Origin: Emticicia aquatilis
GTDB lineage: Bacteria; Bacteroidota; Bacteroidia; Cytophagales; Spirosomataceae
Assembly (NCBI RefSeq): GCF_014644295.1
Contig: NZ_BMKK01000011.1
Coordinates: forward strand, 1 to 64,000
Reading direction: 5' to 3'
Length of the DNA: 64,000 nt
Part shown: positions 18,994-29,600 of the stretch, one piece after another
Layout of the letters: every line of letters begins with the position of its first letter
Position numbering within the stretch: position 1 is the first letter of the stretch
Program-made: the position numbers and the translations under genes
The notes under the pieces: generated by a model
What the model was told of the DNA's origin: nothing
What the model saw: only the letters and a program-made list of their open reading frames with translations
Databases searched by the model: none

Positions 18994-19710
18994 TTAGAAA
19001 TCGAAACCGATAAATCGACTAAGAAGTTTTTTTTCATCAAGCATCACTTCGGCGGTGCCTGTGGTATAATATGCCAACGGAATAACCTTTCCATTATTGG
19101 TTTTCATACCATTATTGAGTTGTACGATTGCCCGATAGCTATTTTCAATTACATAGGGGATTACAGTTTCGATTTGACCCTCTAAATATCCAAATTCGTT
19201 TACAGGGTAAGGGTCTAACTTTATCTGCACACGTTGCCCTTGTTTTACTTTTCCAACCCCAACGATTGGTAAACTAAGCTGAACCTCATAATCTGATATT
19301 GAAGGGATAATCACAATCGTAGATTTCCGAGGATTGTCTTCAGATGTTCGAAGTAGAACAACCCGACCACTTACATGAGTTGTTTCGTAAATTACTTCTT
19401 TGGTTTGCACGTTTGTTTCAATCAGTAAAGTATCGCCTGCTTTTACAAGCTGAGAGTCAGCAACACAGATTTTATATTCAAGTGGAGGGGAATTATACCA
19501 ACTAACTTTCTTCGGTTGAACCGTCGAATTAATCATTACTTTCGCTTGTGTAATATCTGGATATTTTATCCAATAGGAAGTCAAGATAAATAATAGAAGT
19601 ATTGAGAGCATAACCATAATACCCCAACGGATTATCCAATTTGGAACATGACCAATTATTTCTTGGATTTCCTCGCTTCTTAATTCATAATTTGAGTCGT
19701 TGTTTGGCAT
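18994..19710 (-). CDS. Short HlyD-type periplasmic adaptor of the RiPP exporter
   Basis: This 238-residue protein has a cytoplasmic N-terminus, one membrane anchor at about residues 29-50 (WGIMVMLSILLLFILTSYW), then a lipoyl/barrel-like beta domain (SQLVKAGDTLL, VKQGQRVQIKLDPYP). HlyD-family adaptors usually carry a long alpha-helical coiled-coil hairpin between the lipoyl halves and run beyond 350 residues. Here the two halves are joined by a short link with no coiled coil. It lies 13 bp downstream of the C39 ABC transporter and is probably its partner. With no hairpin it may not reach a TolC channel in the usual way. Confidence 0.85.
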   Translation of the reverse strand: MPNNDSNYELRSEEIQEIIGHVPNWIIRWGIMVMLSILLLFILTSYWIKYPDITQAKVMINSTVQPKKVSWYNSPPLEYKICVADSQLVKAGDTLLIETNVQTKEVIYETTHVSGRVVLLRTSEDNPRKSTIVIIPSISDYEVQLSLPIVGVGKVKQGQRVQIKLDPYPVNEFGYLEGQIETVIPYVIENSYRAIVQLNNGMKTNNGKVIPLAYYTTGTAEVMLDEKKLLSRFIGFDF

Positions 19711-19723
19711 AGCAGTAATTATT

Positions 19724-22039
19724 TTAGGCAGCTTCTAACTCTAATTGATTTTTTACTAATTCAAAATAATATCCTCTATTAGATGCAAGTTGTGCATGAG
19801 TCCCTTTTTCTTTGATTTCACCATTTTCCATAACAATTATTTGGTCGGCATTTTTTACCGTACTTAGCCTATGAGCAATCACGATAACGGTTCTGCCTTT
19901 AAAAAATTGGTCAAGGTTTCTCATAATAACTTTTTCATTATTTGCGTCTAAAGCACTTGTTGCTTCGTCAAAGAAGATGTAAAGCGGGTCTTTATAAACA
20001 GCCCTGGCAATAAAAATTCGCTGTTTTTGCCCACCACTTAGGCCAGTACCTGTGCTTCCGATTTTTGTCGTAAAACCCAGTGGGAGTTTGCGTAAATAAT
20101 CTTGTATATTGGCAACTTTTACGGCATTGATGAGTTTATTTTCTACGATTTTTTCACCATCAACAGCAATATTTCGAGCAATGGTATCCGAGAATATGTA
20201 TCCATCTTGCATTACTGTTCCACACTTTTTTCTCCATTCACGAGCCGACAAGTCATTTAAGTCATTGCCATTTACCAATATTTGCCCCTCGACTGGTGGA
20301 TAAAATTTAAGTAAAAGTTTCAATAATGTTGTTTTTCCGCTTCCGCTTGCACCTACAATGGCCGTGACTTTTCCGGCTGGAATATGTACATTGATATCTT
20401 TCAGAATTAATGGGCTTTGTGGCCCACCGTATCTGAACGATACATTTTTGAGGGTAATTCCTCTTCGACTCGAAATCATACTATTGAGAATTCGCCCTTC
20501 TTCTACTTCCTCTAAAATATGTTGTTTGTTTTCTGACTCTTCGTCTAAATCTGCAGTGATAGCTTTGCCGAGAAGTTCTTCTTGGTCAACCTCTTCATCA
20601 GGACGATTATGAATTTCGGCCAGACGGTCTAAACTGATTTTTGCGTCTTGAATACTCCTCATAAATCGGATGATTTGCGAAAGAGGCGAATTGAGTTGTC
20701 CTACTATGTATGAAATACTGAGCATGATACCAAGAGTAATATGGTTGTTCATGACCTCGGTAGCGGCAATATACGAAATTAGGATATTTTTGAGCTGAGT
20801 CATAAAAGTAGAGCCTACTTCCTGATATTGCTCCAACGATAAACTTTTAATATTGATTTTAAATAATTTGGCTTGGATACGTTCCCATTCCCAGCGTCTG
20901 GCACGTTCACAATTATTGAGTTTTATTTCTTGCATGCCTGTTATCAACTCATAAATACTATTCTGGTTTTCTCGTAAGCGTTGAAAACGTTTATAGTCGA
21001 GTTCTTTGCGTTTTTTTAGAAATAATACCACCCAAACGATTGAAATAATGCTACCTATAACAAAAACGGATAGAATTTTTATGTTATAAATGCCCAAAAC
21101 GATTGAAAATACGAGCAAGTTTACGAACGAAAAAAGGGTTTGTAGAGTTGAGCCAGTCAGAAACGATTCGATACGATGATGGTCATTGATTCGTTGAGAA
21201 ATATCTCCAATGTTTTTAGATTCGAAATAGCTAATGGGTAGCCGCATGAGTTTCAATAAAAAATTTGAGATAATTGAAACACTCATGCGGCTGTTAATAT
21301 GAAGTAAAATCCAGTTACGTATCATATCAACGGCCATACCGCCCAAAAACAATAAAAGTTGAGAGACTAAGATGAGGTGGATAAAGTCAAAGTTTTTTCT
21401 GTGAATACCATAATCAACTAAACTTTGAGTCAAGAATGGAAAAATCATACTTAAAAGACTGCTAAAAACCATTCCGAGTGCAATCTGAATAATATATTTT
21501 TTGTATGGTTTGAGGTATTGAAAAAGAAATTTAAAGCCAAGAGCTTCGTCCTTTTTTTCTTCAGAAGTTTCGTAAAATTGATTGGTTGGCTCAATCAATA
21601 GGCCTATTCCTTTATTATCAGAAGTACTTATCCAACATTTCAAAAACGTTTCTTTATCAACCCAGACGATGCCATGACCAGGGTCGGCAATTAGTAGTTG
21701 GTCCTGGGTTTTTCCTCTGATTGTATCATACCACGAAGGCTCTCTTACATCATATAAAACCACAAAATGTTCTTGATTCCAGTGTAAAATACATGGCATT
21801 GGAGCTTCTTCTACTAACTGTTCATAAGAAAGTTTAGCAGATAAGGTTTTGAAGCCTATTTTTTCGGCAGCGTCGCTTATTCCTAAGAGACTAACTCCTT
21901 GACGAGTAATATATGAGTTTGCTCGAAGGAAATCTAAGGTATAATCTCGACCATAAAAAGACGCAACCATTCGTAAGCAAGTGGGGCCACAGTCCATAAA
22001 ATCGAGCTGGCGATAAAATTTGTATTTACTTTTTATCAT
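19724..22039 (-). CDS. C39-peptidase ABC exporter (PCAT) for double-glycine peptides
   Basis: The 771 residues contain all parts of a peptidase-containing ABC transporter. The N-terminal C39 protease has catalytic Cys17 in MDCGPTC, His in HWNQEHFVVLYD and Asp in ADPGHG. A six-helix membrane domain spans about 175-440, and an ATPase about 530-765, with Walker A GASGSGKTT, signature LSGGQKQR, Walker B FFDEATSALD and the His loop VIAHRL. All key residues are present, so it should be active. Such proteins cut leaders after Gly-Gly and export the core (family knowledge). Eight peptides in this operon carry GG, so it probably processes all of them. It ends 13 bp before the adaptor gene. Confidence 0.95.
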   Translation of the reverse strand: MIKSKYKFYRQLDFMDCGPTCLRMVASFYGRDYTLDFLRANSYITRQGVSLLGISDAAEKIGFKTLSAKLSYEQLVEEAPMPCILHWNQEHFVVLYDVREPSWYDTIRGKTQDQLLIADPGHGIVWVDKETFLKCWISTSDNKGIGLLIEPTNQFYETSEEKKDEALGFKFLFQYLKPYKKYIIQIALGMVFSSLLSMIFPFLTQSLVDYGIHRKNFDFIHLILVSQLLLFLGGMAVDMIRNWILLHINSRMSVSIISNFLLKLMRLPISYFESKNIGDISQRINDHHRIESFLTGSTLQTLFSFVNLLVFSIVLGIYNIKILSVFVIGSIISIVWVVLFLKKRKELDYKRFQRLRENQNSIYELITGMQEIKLNNCERARRWEWERIQAKLFKINIKSLSLEQYQEVGSTFMTQLKNILISYIAATEVMNNHITLGIMLSISYIVGQLNSPLSQIIRFMRSIQDAKISLDRLAEIHNRPDEEVDQEELLGKAITADLDEESENKQHILEEVEEGRILNSMISSRRGITLKNVSFRYGGPQSPLILKDINVHIPAGKVTAIVGASGSGKTTLLKLLLKFYPPVEGQILVNGNDLNDLSAREWRKKCGTVMQDGYIFSDTIARNIAVDGEKIVENKLINAVKVANIQDYLRKLPLGFTTKIGSTGTGLSGGQKQRIFIARAVYKDPLYIFFDEATSALDANNEKVIMRNLDQFFKGRTVIVIAHRLSTVKNADQIIVMENGEIKEKGTHAQLASNRGYYFELVKNQLELEAA

Positions 22040-22061
22040 GGTTTTAATTAGATAAAAGATG

Positions 22062-23264
22062 TTAAATAGCTATTTTCCTGACTAAGTCCCTGTCCTTGAT
22101 TGGTCTTAGTTGCAATGTTTTTTTTAGCTTACTGGGCAAGGATTCATAAACCACGTTTTGTATATGTTTGATTAGGTATTTTAAATCAAGGCAGTAAACC
22201 GAAGGATTATCAAAACCGTTGTTTTCGCTGTACCTATGAGCGATAAAACCTCCTCCACAAACCTCTACAATCGGACAACTTTGACACTCTTGGCATAGAT
22301 TCTGATGGCCAGCGTAGTATTGATGATAGAAATCATTTTTCAATGCTTCGTCGATACTATTTTGGTTGATATTCAGATTTTTTTTTGTAAAACTGTCTCC
22401 ACAGATTTTAAAAGCCCCTGTTATCTCAATTGAGCCATCGGTTTCGATGACTAAAAATTCGTTTTTTTGATGACCAAAATATTCAAAGCCTTCATCGTAC
22501 CCAATCATTAATCTGATGAGTTGTGTGAAAATTCTGATTGTTGGTTTGGGGTGCTGGTCAAAATACCATAAATCAAAAACTTTAATCAACCAATCTGCAT
22601 AAGGTTTATTATCTATCTTTTTGAGTGGTGGTAATTTCTGATGCGTACAATCTGGTAATAAAAAATCAACAAACTGTACGTTCAAAGCCTTCAGGTGTTG
22701 ATAGTTTTGTACTGGGTCTGATAACACATTAATCACCGATAAAATGCCTGGTGGATATAGTAGCTTTTTTGAGTTTTGAGCTATTTTTAGTCCTCTAATT
22801 ATTCGTTCATAACTACCTTTTCCTTGATGGTCGACTCGTGTACTGTCATTGTCTTTTTGTGGGCCATCAATACTGACTCCGATACTTATTTTTAATTGCC
22901 CAAGTATTTCGCACCATTTCTCTGTTAATAAAACTCCATTAGTTTGTAAATTAAAAATAGGTTTTATTTGTGGCGATAGTTTTTTTATGGCTTTGTGTAC
23001 AAAAATTTCGTAAAAAACAGGTGAAGCTAAAAGTGGCTCACCGCCATGAAAAATAAACTCGAATTGAGGTATATTGTGCTTAGTACAATGCTGTTTGACC
23101 TCATCTATAATGGCATCAATTGTTGCATCATTCATCAACTTGGGTTGATTTTTATAAGAATTATCACCCAGATTATACATGTAGCAATAAGTACAATTAA
23201 GGTTGCACCTACTCGCTACTTTCAGGATGAGTGCCTTACAAGAAGGATGAGCCGTCGATGCCAT
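22062..23264 (-). CDS. Radical SAM/SPASM peptide-modifying enzyme
   Basis: This 400-residue protein has the radical SAM cluster CNLNCTYC (Cys20, 24, 27), GGEPLL, and the strand motifs FNLQTNG and SIDGP. A C-terminal SPASM domain follows (CQECQSCPIVEVCGGG, with a later Cys) that binds extra Fe-S clusters. Overall it resembles the FxsB/XyeB-like maturases that form cyclophane or other C-C links in RiPPs; anaerobic sulfatase-maturase relatives are the alternative. Two small double-glycine peptides end 9 bp upstream and the C39 exporter follows 22 bp downstream, which makes peptide modification the best reading. The exact chemistry cannot be told from sequence alone. Confidence 0.88.
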   Translation of the reverse strand: MASTAHPSCKALILKVASRCNLNCTYCYMYNLGDNSYKNQPKLMNDATIDAIIDEVKQHCTKHNIPQFEFIFHGGEPLLASPVFYEIFVHKAIKKLSPQIKPIFNLQTNGVLLTEKWCEILGQLKISIGVSIDGPQKDNDSTRVDHQGKGSYERIIRGLKIAQNSKKLLYPPGILSVINVLSDPVQNYQHLKALNVQFVDFLLPDCTHQKLPPLKKIDNKPYADWLIKVFDLWYFDQHPKPTIRIFTQLIRLMIGYDEGFEYFGHQKNEFLVIETDGSIEITGAFKICGDSFTKKNLNINQNSIDEALKNDFYHQYYAGHQNLCQECQSCPIVEVCGGGFIAHRYSENNGFDNPSVYCLDLKYLIKHIQNVVYESLPSKLKKTLQLRPIKDRDLVRKIAI

Positions 23265-23273
23265 CGCATTGAT

Positions 23274-23453
23274 TTATTTTTCTATGTCTAAGTTTTCGAT
23301 ATCGCCAGCCTTTGCCACAGATGAGATGCTCTCTCGCCAGCCTCCTAAAATCACATCGCCTGTGATTTTGTTTTCTTCTTTATCGAAGTGTTCGAGTGCT
23401 TTACGTTTATTTTTTGTATCGTTTGATTTAATAAAAAAAGGTTTCTTTTTCAT
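23274..23453 (-). CDS. Candidate radical-SAM RiPP precursor 1 (59 aa)
   Basis: MKKKPFFIKSND starts at ATG 23453; an in-frame upstream extension overlaps the preceding gene and is not used. The leader is rich in charged residues, then a double-glycine site (DVILGG, residues 33-38), then a 21-residue candidate core beginning W-R-E-S. The core has one Trp, three Ser and no Cys, so it is not a lanthipeptide. It lies 9 bp from the radical SAM gene. A Trp-x-x motif just after the GG would fit cyclophane chemistry, but that is inference. Confidence 0.75.
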   Translation of the reverse strand: MKKKPFFIKSNDTKNKRKALEHFDKEENKITGDVILGGWRESISSVAKAGDIENLDIEK

Positions 23454-23473
23454 TGTTGTGTTAGTTTTGAAAG

Positions 23474-23671
23474 TTATTTTAGATTGTCTAATAGTATTGA
23501 AACTTTGCCCCATTCCATTTCTGAAGAAGACTCATACATAGGAATATACTCACGGTCACCACCACGAATTTGTAGAGCAAACTCATCCGAAATTCCTTCG
23601 ATGCTTTTTTCATTTCTATTGTCGGCTTCGAAGAATACCTTTTTCATTAGATTTTCAAGTGATTTTTTCAT
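23474..23671 (-). CDS. Candidate radical-SAM RiPP precursor 2 (65 aa)
   Basis: This peptide has a helical acidic/basic leader (MKKSLENLMKKVFFEADN, with a second possible Met start at residue 9), a double-glycine site (ALQIRGG, GG at about 37-38), and a 27-residue candidate core containing REYIPMYESSSEMEWGKV. The core has two Tyr and one Trp but no Cys. It is the first of the peptide pair, 20 bp before precursor 1, and a possible LytTR operator lies 64 bp upstream. The two peptides share the leader length and the GG, but the cores differ fully, as expected for two products of one maturase. Confidence 0.75.
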   Translation of the reverse strand: MKKSLENLMKKVFFEADNRNEKSIEGISDEFALQIRGGDREYIPMYESSSEMEWGKVSILLDNLK

Positions 23672-23716
23672 TGTGTATATAAATTTATTGTATCACGAAG
23701 TAATAGGCTTTTAGGT

Positions 23717-23768
23717 CAAATACAGTATTTTTTCGACGAATAGAAATGCGGCTTCGACCAAAATCAAT
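23717..23768 (-). promoter_or_regulatory. Putative LytTR operator and -7 element before the radical-SAM peptides
   Basis: On the plus strand GACGAATAGAAAT (23735-23747) and GACCAAAATCAAT (23756-23768) are imperfect direct repeats 21 bp apart. On the minus strand TGTATTTG (23717-23724) differs in one base from the Bacteroidota -7 consensus TAnnTTTG and lies 10 bp downstream, so the repeats would cover the -33 region. The second repeat overlaps the last codons of the M16 gene. The same motif recurs at 37801. Confidence 0.5.
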
Positions 23769-26688
23769 ATCCAAAAATCTCTTCTTTGCTAACCTTGATA
23801 ATCTCTCCGTATTTTTTTAAGTCATCAAGCGATACTTTCTTTTCGGACGCCAACAAACAGTAAGTAAAATGGCCTTGAGTGATGGTGTTATGAAACTTTT
23901 TTAGCTCGTCAAAATTTAAATTTGCAAGTGAATTATAGGTATTAGGACGTTGGTCAAGTGATAATCCGAGGTCACGTGCTTGGAAATAATTGAAAGGAAT
24001 ATTTTCAGGCAAAACTCTATCGCTTTCTAATAAATTTTTTAGGCTTTTGACTGAGTTTTCAAACGATTGTTGTGATTCGGGTAAGGTGGTCAGTATTTCG
24101 TTCATACTTACAATCGCTTCGGGAAGCTTATCGGCTTGTGTCCCAATGTAGGCCGTGAGCGTATATGGCTCATTTTGTGTTTCGGGTCTTTGATAATTGG
24201 CATAAGTAGTATATGCCAAAGCCTTTGCTTCTCTGATGGTCTGGAAAACTACCGAAGCCATATTACCTCCCATATAATTATTGTAAAGGCTAATAATCGG
24301 CGTGAGGGTCGAGTCGAATGTGGTTGTATTTTTTATCCACTGAATTTCGGCTTGTATCATCTCATAATCAACAAAATAGAGTTTGTTAGTTTCGTTGTGA
24401 ATTTTATGAAACTTGGCTATTGGTGGCGTCGAAATGATGGTTTGGCGAGGAATATGTAGCTTAAGTTTTTCTTTGATTTTGATTAATGGCGTAGGCCCGT
24501 AATAGATTATTTCTTTGGGCATACGTAATAAACGATGAATGAGGTCGGTTAAATCTTCGGCTTTTAAATCTATAATTTCTTGATTGGAAAGTAAGTAGTT
24601 GTTCGGGTTTTGTGGCCCATAAGTAGCATAACTTGTGAGGGCTTTCATGATATTTGTTTTATTGAGTTTTGCTTCTTCACGCCTTTTCAAGATACGTTGT
24701 TTCAAAGAATGTAAAATGCTCTCGTTGGGTACACATTCAAACATTAATTCATGAAAATAATCAAGAGACTTGGCCATGTTTTCTTGTAAACCATCAACTT
24801 CCATCATCAGTGAGCGATTTTCGACATAGAAATTATAATTGCTGGCCATTTGATACATTCCTTTGCTGATTTCTTCCGAAGTGTATTTTTTTGTACTCAA
24901 AAGTTTGAGATATTCGATTGCAATCGCCAATTTTTTATCATGTAGTTTGCCATAATCAAGCCGATAAACTACGCTGAAAAGCTCATTCTTTTTATTGGGT
25001 ACGTAATACATCTTTGAATTATTGACAAAGTCTATTTGGAGGTCTTTCGAATAATCAATCCACTGGGGTTGCATCTCAGGAAGTGCCATTCGGTTGAATG
25101 ATTTGATGAAGTCCGATTGCTTATTTCGGTCTATAGCTAAAGGAGTTATATTTGGTTTTTCGATTTTTTGTATGTTATTGTCTTTCCCTTTTTTCTTATA
25201 AACTACCAATGGATAAGTGTAAGTCTCATTGATAAACTTCATGATGTCAGCTTTGGTAAGTTTTCTCATTTCGTCAGGAATAGAAAGTGTCTGATTCCAG
25301 TTTTTACCATCGCTTATGATAAAAGATTCGAGTAAATTATAACTTCGAGAAGAGTTGTCTTTTTGAGATTCGAGTGAGCGACGGCGAAAATTGTTAGTGA
25401 CCGCTATCATATCATTCTCCGAAAATTTGCCTTCTTTTAAGAGCGAAATTTGACCTAAAAGAAGGTCTTTTACTTGGTCGAGTGATTGCCCATCCTTTGG
25501 CGTTCCATTCATTACAAATACACTATAATCTTTCATTTTTCTAACAGCTGAGCTTCCGCTTAGAATTTGCTGTTGTTTGATAAGATTTAGGTCGATTAAA
25601 CCAGTGGTATTGTTTGACATCAATTCGTCGGCTAAAGTAGCGGTAATTGTGGAGCGGAAATCAGAGAGGCCTGGTAGCCTGAATGCAATCCGAATAGACT
25701 CGGGGGTTGGCCCCCAAACTTCATCTTTTAAAGTATCAGTTAAGATTTCTTCTTTTGGAAATGAAAGTGGAGCAACATTTTTGGGTTTCCAAGAACCAAA
25801 ATACTCGGCAATTTGCCTGATGGCATCATCGGGGTTCAAATCTCCAACCAAAATAATAGCCATATTGTTTGGTACGTAGTAAGTATCATAAAATTGCTGA
25901 ATGGCAGTCAATGAAGGGTTTTTTAGATGTTCGACCGAACCTAAAACTGTTTGTTGCCCATAGTTATGATTTTTAAAAATGTCACGTAGCATAGTTTCTT
26001 CTAACTTTCGAGAATCATTATCTAATGCACGATTTTTTTCTTCATAGACTGTTTCAAGTTCAGTGTGAAACATCCTGAAAATAGGATTTCGGAAGCGTTC
26101 TACCTGTATTGTTAGGTAGTTTGGTAGAGCATTTGATGGAATATTGTCAACATAAACTGTTTGCTCGTATGATGTAAAAGCGTTTGTACCTTTACCACCT
26201 ATCGTAGCCATTGCTTTATCGTACTCATTTGAGATTGCATATTTAGCGGCACGCCCCGAAAGTTTATCAATTTCTTTGTAAATCTCTTTACGCTCGCTAA
26301 GGCTTTCGGCCTGAGCATACATTTCGTATAAGACGGTAATCGAGTCTAAAATTGGTTTTTCTTGTTGCCAGTTCGATGTGCCAAATTTATCAGTCCCTTT
26401 AAATAATAAATGTTCTAAATAATGGGCAAGACCAGTATGGTTTTTGGGGTCTTGATTTGCTCCCGCCTTAACGGCAATAAAACAGTTGATGCGAGGTTGT
26501 TGGTCGTTAGGGCTAAGAATAACCCTAAGCCCATTTTTAAGTTGATAAAAACGAGTTTGAGTAGGGTCATTTGTTACATAAGTATAGGTGTAGCCTGCAG
26601 CTTTTTTAGATTTCCACTCGTATTTTTGCTGCGAAAACCCTAAACTAACAAATCCTACGATTATTAAGAAAGTATATAGATTTTTCAT
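23764..26688 (-). CDS. M16 (insulinase/pitrilysin-family) zinc protease
   Basis: This 974-residue protein has an N-terminal signal peptide (MKNLYTFLIIVGFVSLGFSQ), so it is periplasmic. The inverted zinc motif HYLEH (His89, Glu92, His93) is followed by NAFTSYEQTVY and the distal Glu in ELETVYEEKNRA, so the first half should be catalytic. The C-terminal half is a second M16 pair without HxxEH, as normal in the family. M16 enzymes degrade short peptides inside a closed chamber. It lies 11 bp after lanB in the operon, so leader degradation, trimming of exported peptide, or self-protection are possible roles. Confidence 0.92.
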   Translation of the reverse strand: MKNLYTFLIIVGFVSLGFSQQKYEWKSKKAAGYTYTYVTNDPTQTRFYQLKNGLRVILSPNDQQPRINCFIAVKAGANQDPKNHTGLAHYLEHLLFKGTDKFGTSNWQQEKPILDSITVLYEMYAQAESLSERKEIYKEIDKLSGRAAKYAISNEYDKAMATIGGKGTNAFTSYEQTVYVDNIPSNALPNYLTIQVERFRNPIFRMFHTELETVYEEKNRALDNDSRKLEETMLRDIFKNHNYGQQTVLGSVEHLKNPSLTAIQQFYDTYYVPNNMAIILVGDLNPDDAIRQIAEYFGSWKPKNVAPLSFPKEEILTDTLKDEVWGPTPESIRIAFRLPGLSDFRSTITATLADELMSNNTTGLIDLNLIKQQQILSGSSAVRKMKDYSVFVMNGTPKDGQSLDQVKDLLLGQISLLKEGKFSENDMIAVTNNFRRRSLESQKDNSSRSYNLLESFIISDGKNWNQTLSIPDEMRKLTKADIMKFINETYTYPLVVYKKKGKDNNIQKIEKPNITPLAIDRNKQSDFIKSFNRMALPEMQPQWIDYSKDLQIDFVNNSKMYYVPNKKNELFSVVYRLDYGKLHDKKLAIAIEYLKLLSTKKYTSEEISKGMYQMASNYNFYVENRSLMMEVDGLQENMAKSLDYFHELMFECVPNESILHSLKQRILKRREEAKLNKTNIMKALTSYATYGPQNPNNYLLSNQEIIDLKAEDLTDLIHRLLRMPKEIIYYGPTPLIKIKEKLKLHIPRQTIISTPPIAKFHKIHNETNKLYFVDYEMIQAEIQWIKNTTTFDSTLTPIISLYNNYMGGNMASVVFQTIREAKALAYTTYANYQRPETQNEPYTLTAYIGTQADKLPEAIVSMNEILTTLPESQQSFENSVKSLKNLLESDRVLPENIPFNYFQARDLGLSLDQRPNTYNSLANLNFDELKKFHNTITQGHFTYCLLASEKKVSLDDLKKYGEIIKVSKEEIFGY

Positions 26689-26699
26689 GATAGTGATAT

Positions 26700-29600
26700 T
26701 TAACTGACGGTAATATTTTTCTTCTGGCGAGCCAGTTGCGACTTATAGTATTTTTCGAGATAATGATAAATAACTAATTCGTGTAACCGCTGATTTGACA
26801 GAAACAAACGATTAAGAAACATGTGTAAATAGCTTGGCATCAGTTCTTCTACTTTGAACGAACTTGGATAATCCTCATTAATTTTGCTGAGTTTTGTGGC
26901 AATCACGGAAAGCTGTTGGGTTCTGTAATCAAATACTTCGATTGCTTCAGTGAGTTCTTCATTTTTGTTGACTGGGTTCAGAATTGCTTCTATATTCGAA
27001 GACTGACTTCGGTATTTGTTATTGAGTTGAACTTGGAGGTCATCACCACCGCCAAACTCCATGAAAAATGAATGTTTACGTTCTTGTAGTAACTCATATT
27101 TTTGAGTTAAGGAGTATCCAAATGCATCTAAAAACGTATCTACACCACGCAGAGCAAAAAGCCAGCGATAATATTCTCCTTCATCGCCTGAAAGCATATC
27201 AATGAAATTTACGACCGCTACGCTATCATAGAAGAAAACATCTTCGCTTAGCTCCATCGTGAGTTTTCCATAGCGTTCAATTTCTCGTTGATAAGTATCA
27301 ATTTGTACTCGACTTACAATCTCGTTTTCAATGTATGGTTGCAGTTTTTTTTCAAGTTCGCCCAGTACATATTTCCAAAAATCTTTATTAGAATCATTGT
27401 AGAATCTGATACGGATGTGTTCGTCGGTGTCACGATACCTTATAAAAAACCATTTTGTAATAGCTTTAATATCAATAAGTTCTTCAGCAAGTGGCTTGAT
27501 TACTTCGCTCAAAACTGTATCATTTGCCTTAGTACCAGTGTATATTTTTATGTAGAGCCATTCGCTTCCAGGTACAAAAGTACGTTGAGGACTTCTGACA
27601 AGCTGGTTTCTCAACAATTGCTTTGATACAGAGTTTATCTTCTGCTCTTTAGAGAAAGGAATCACAAGTTCATTTGTTATTTTTCGACCATTTTCCTCTA
27701 AAAAGCAGTTGTTAGGGGTGCCTAAAAATTCAGTGAGTGTAATAAGATTTCGCTTTTTGAGCTTTTCTAATAAGACAGATAAAGATGGCTGAAACGACAT
27801 GTCGAGCAATAGTTCATTATCTCCTTCGCTCAGTAAAACATATCTCGGGATATTCATTTTGAGGCATAACTGCTCAAAATATTCTTTGATATTATTGTTT
27901 GGTAGTGGTGGTATTTCTGATTTTCGAATAAACCACTTAGCTTTACTTAGAATAATGTTGCCAAATTCGATGCGTGGATGAAAAGGCTCTTTAGAAAACA
28001 TAGTACCCCAGTCCCAATCTATAAAAGTGCGTCCAAGTTCACCTTGTAAATCGCACAAAAAACGATAAACAGGCAAACCAATATGAAAATTATGAGCGGT
28101 AGAGAGTCTCGGAAAAACTCGTTTATTCAGACGTTTAGATTTCAGAATAATCTCGCCGGCCCGTACCGAAATCATGAGGTCGTCAATACTTATTTGATGC
28201 TCTAAATCTACTGAAGAATTGCCCAGATATGGAATTTCGTATGCACGAAGTTGCGGACGAAGTAGTATATTGCCGATGCGTGCTTCTGGTAAGTGAACTA
28301 CTTCGGCATAAATTACATCTTCATGAAAACTTTCTTCTATTGTCAATAAGCTTTTTACCTTCTCTGCTAAAATAGTATCACCATGACAAAAGCGACCTAA
28401 AATATTAGCTGCCGAAGGTCCATAATAGGAGTTTAAAGAAAATTTAAAATCATTATTATCAATACTTTGGACAGAATCTGCATATAGACTGCCCATCAAA
28501 AAGAAACTGTCGATAATGGGCGTTTTATCGAGTTTATCAATATTCTCGAGGTCTTTAGGCGTAAGCTTAACAACTGTTTCATTATTATGGATAGCCTCTT
28601 GAAACTTTTTGTGCTTAAATTGCTGAAGTTTTCCCCATGCAGTTGTTTTATCGGTTGTTTTTCGGCCGTTAATCATCAGCCCTTCTATCAGCGGAGTATT
28701 ATCTGACCTACTGCCTTGGGCCGAGCCGTAGCCTATTCCTAAGTCGTTATCAAGGGCTAATACCAAAGGCACTTCTTTTTCTTCGTATCGGTCATAAAAT
28801 CTTCTTTTGAAGGTGTTTAAGTCAGGATTTACCCCCAATATTGAATAGGGGAGTATTGTTCTCAAATCTTGGCTTACTTTATCTACTACTTTTTTATTGA
28901 GAATATTTTGTGTCGTTTTATAGAATAAATCAACTTGAATTAGGTCTTTGGCAGATGTTTTTGTGAAGTTCTGTTTCAAAACCTGTTCAATATTCCTGTA
29001 TTTTTCTATGTTTGAATCTTGATTTTCGAGATTTTCCTTAATTAATATTAAGTTTTGTATAATTTCTTCCGTGTGGTTTAACTTCTGAAGTTTAGCTATT
29101 AATACCAAAAAGAATTCTTCGCCCGTAACAGTTGGTTCCAGTTCACTCATCAAAACCTGACTGCTTATTAGCTCATCAATAAATTCTTGGGCTTCAGTTT
29201 TCTCTATATCTTCAAGCTTTAAAAGATTTTCAACTATTGTTTCAATTGTTGCTCCCTTTTTGGCTATTGTTAAAACTAATTCGATGTAAGGTGTGGATTT
29301 AATAGAAGACAGCACGTAATCACGTGTTTTATTACGTAATCGGCACTCTGAATAGCGGTACTGATTAGCAATACGATAAAGACTATTATTAGGAAAAAAC
29401 GTAAGTTGATTTCGGATTTCTGGCTTTTGAAGCAAATATTGCACTAACTCCGACACATAATTCATGTCGAGACGGCTATGTTTGTAAATACTATGCTTAG
29501 AATCAAAGTTTAAGTTGGTGTTTTCATTTCGAATCTCTCCAGTCAAACACCCTGCAAAAAGTCCGTAAGGAGTGCACCTGACGTGCATCCTGCATAAGTA

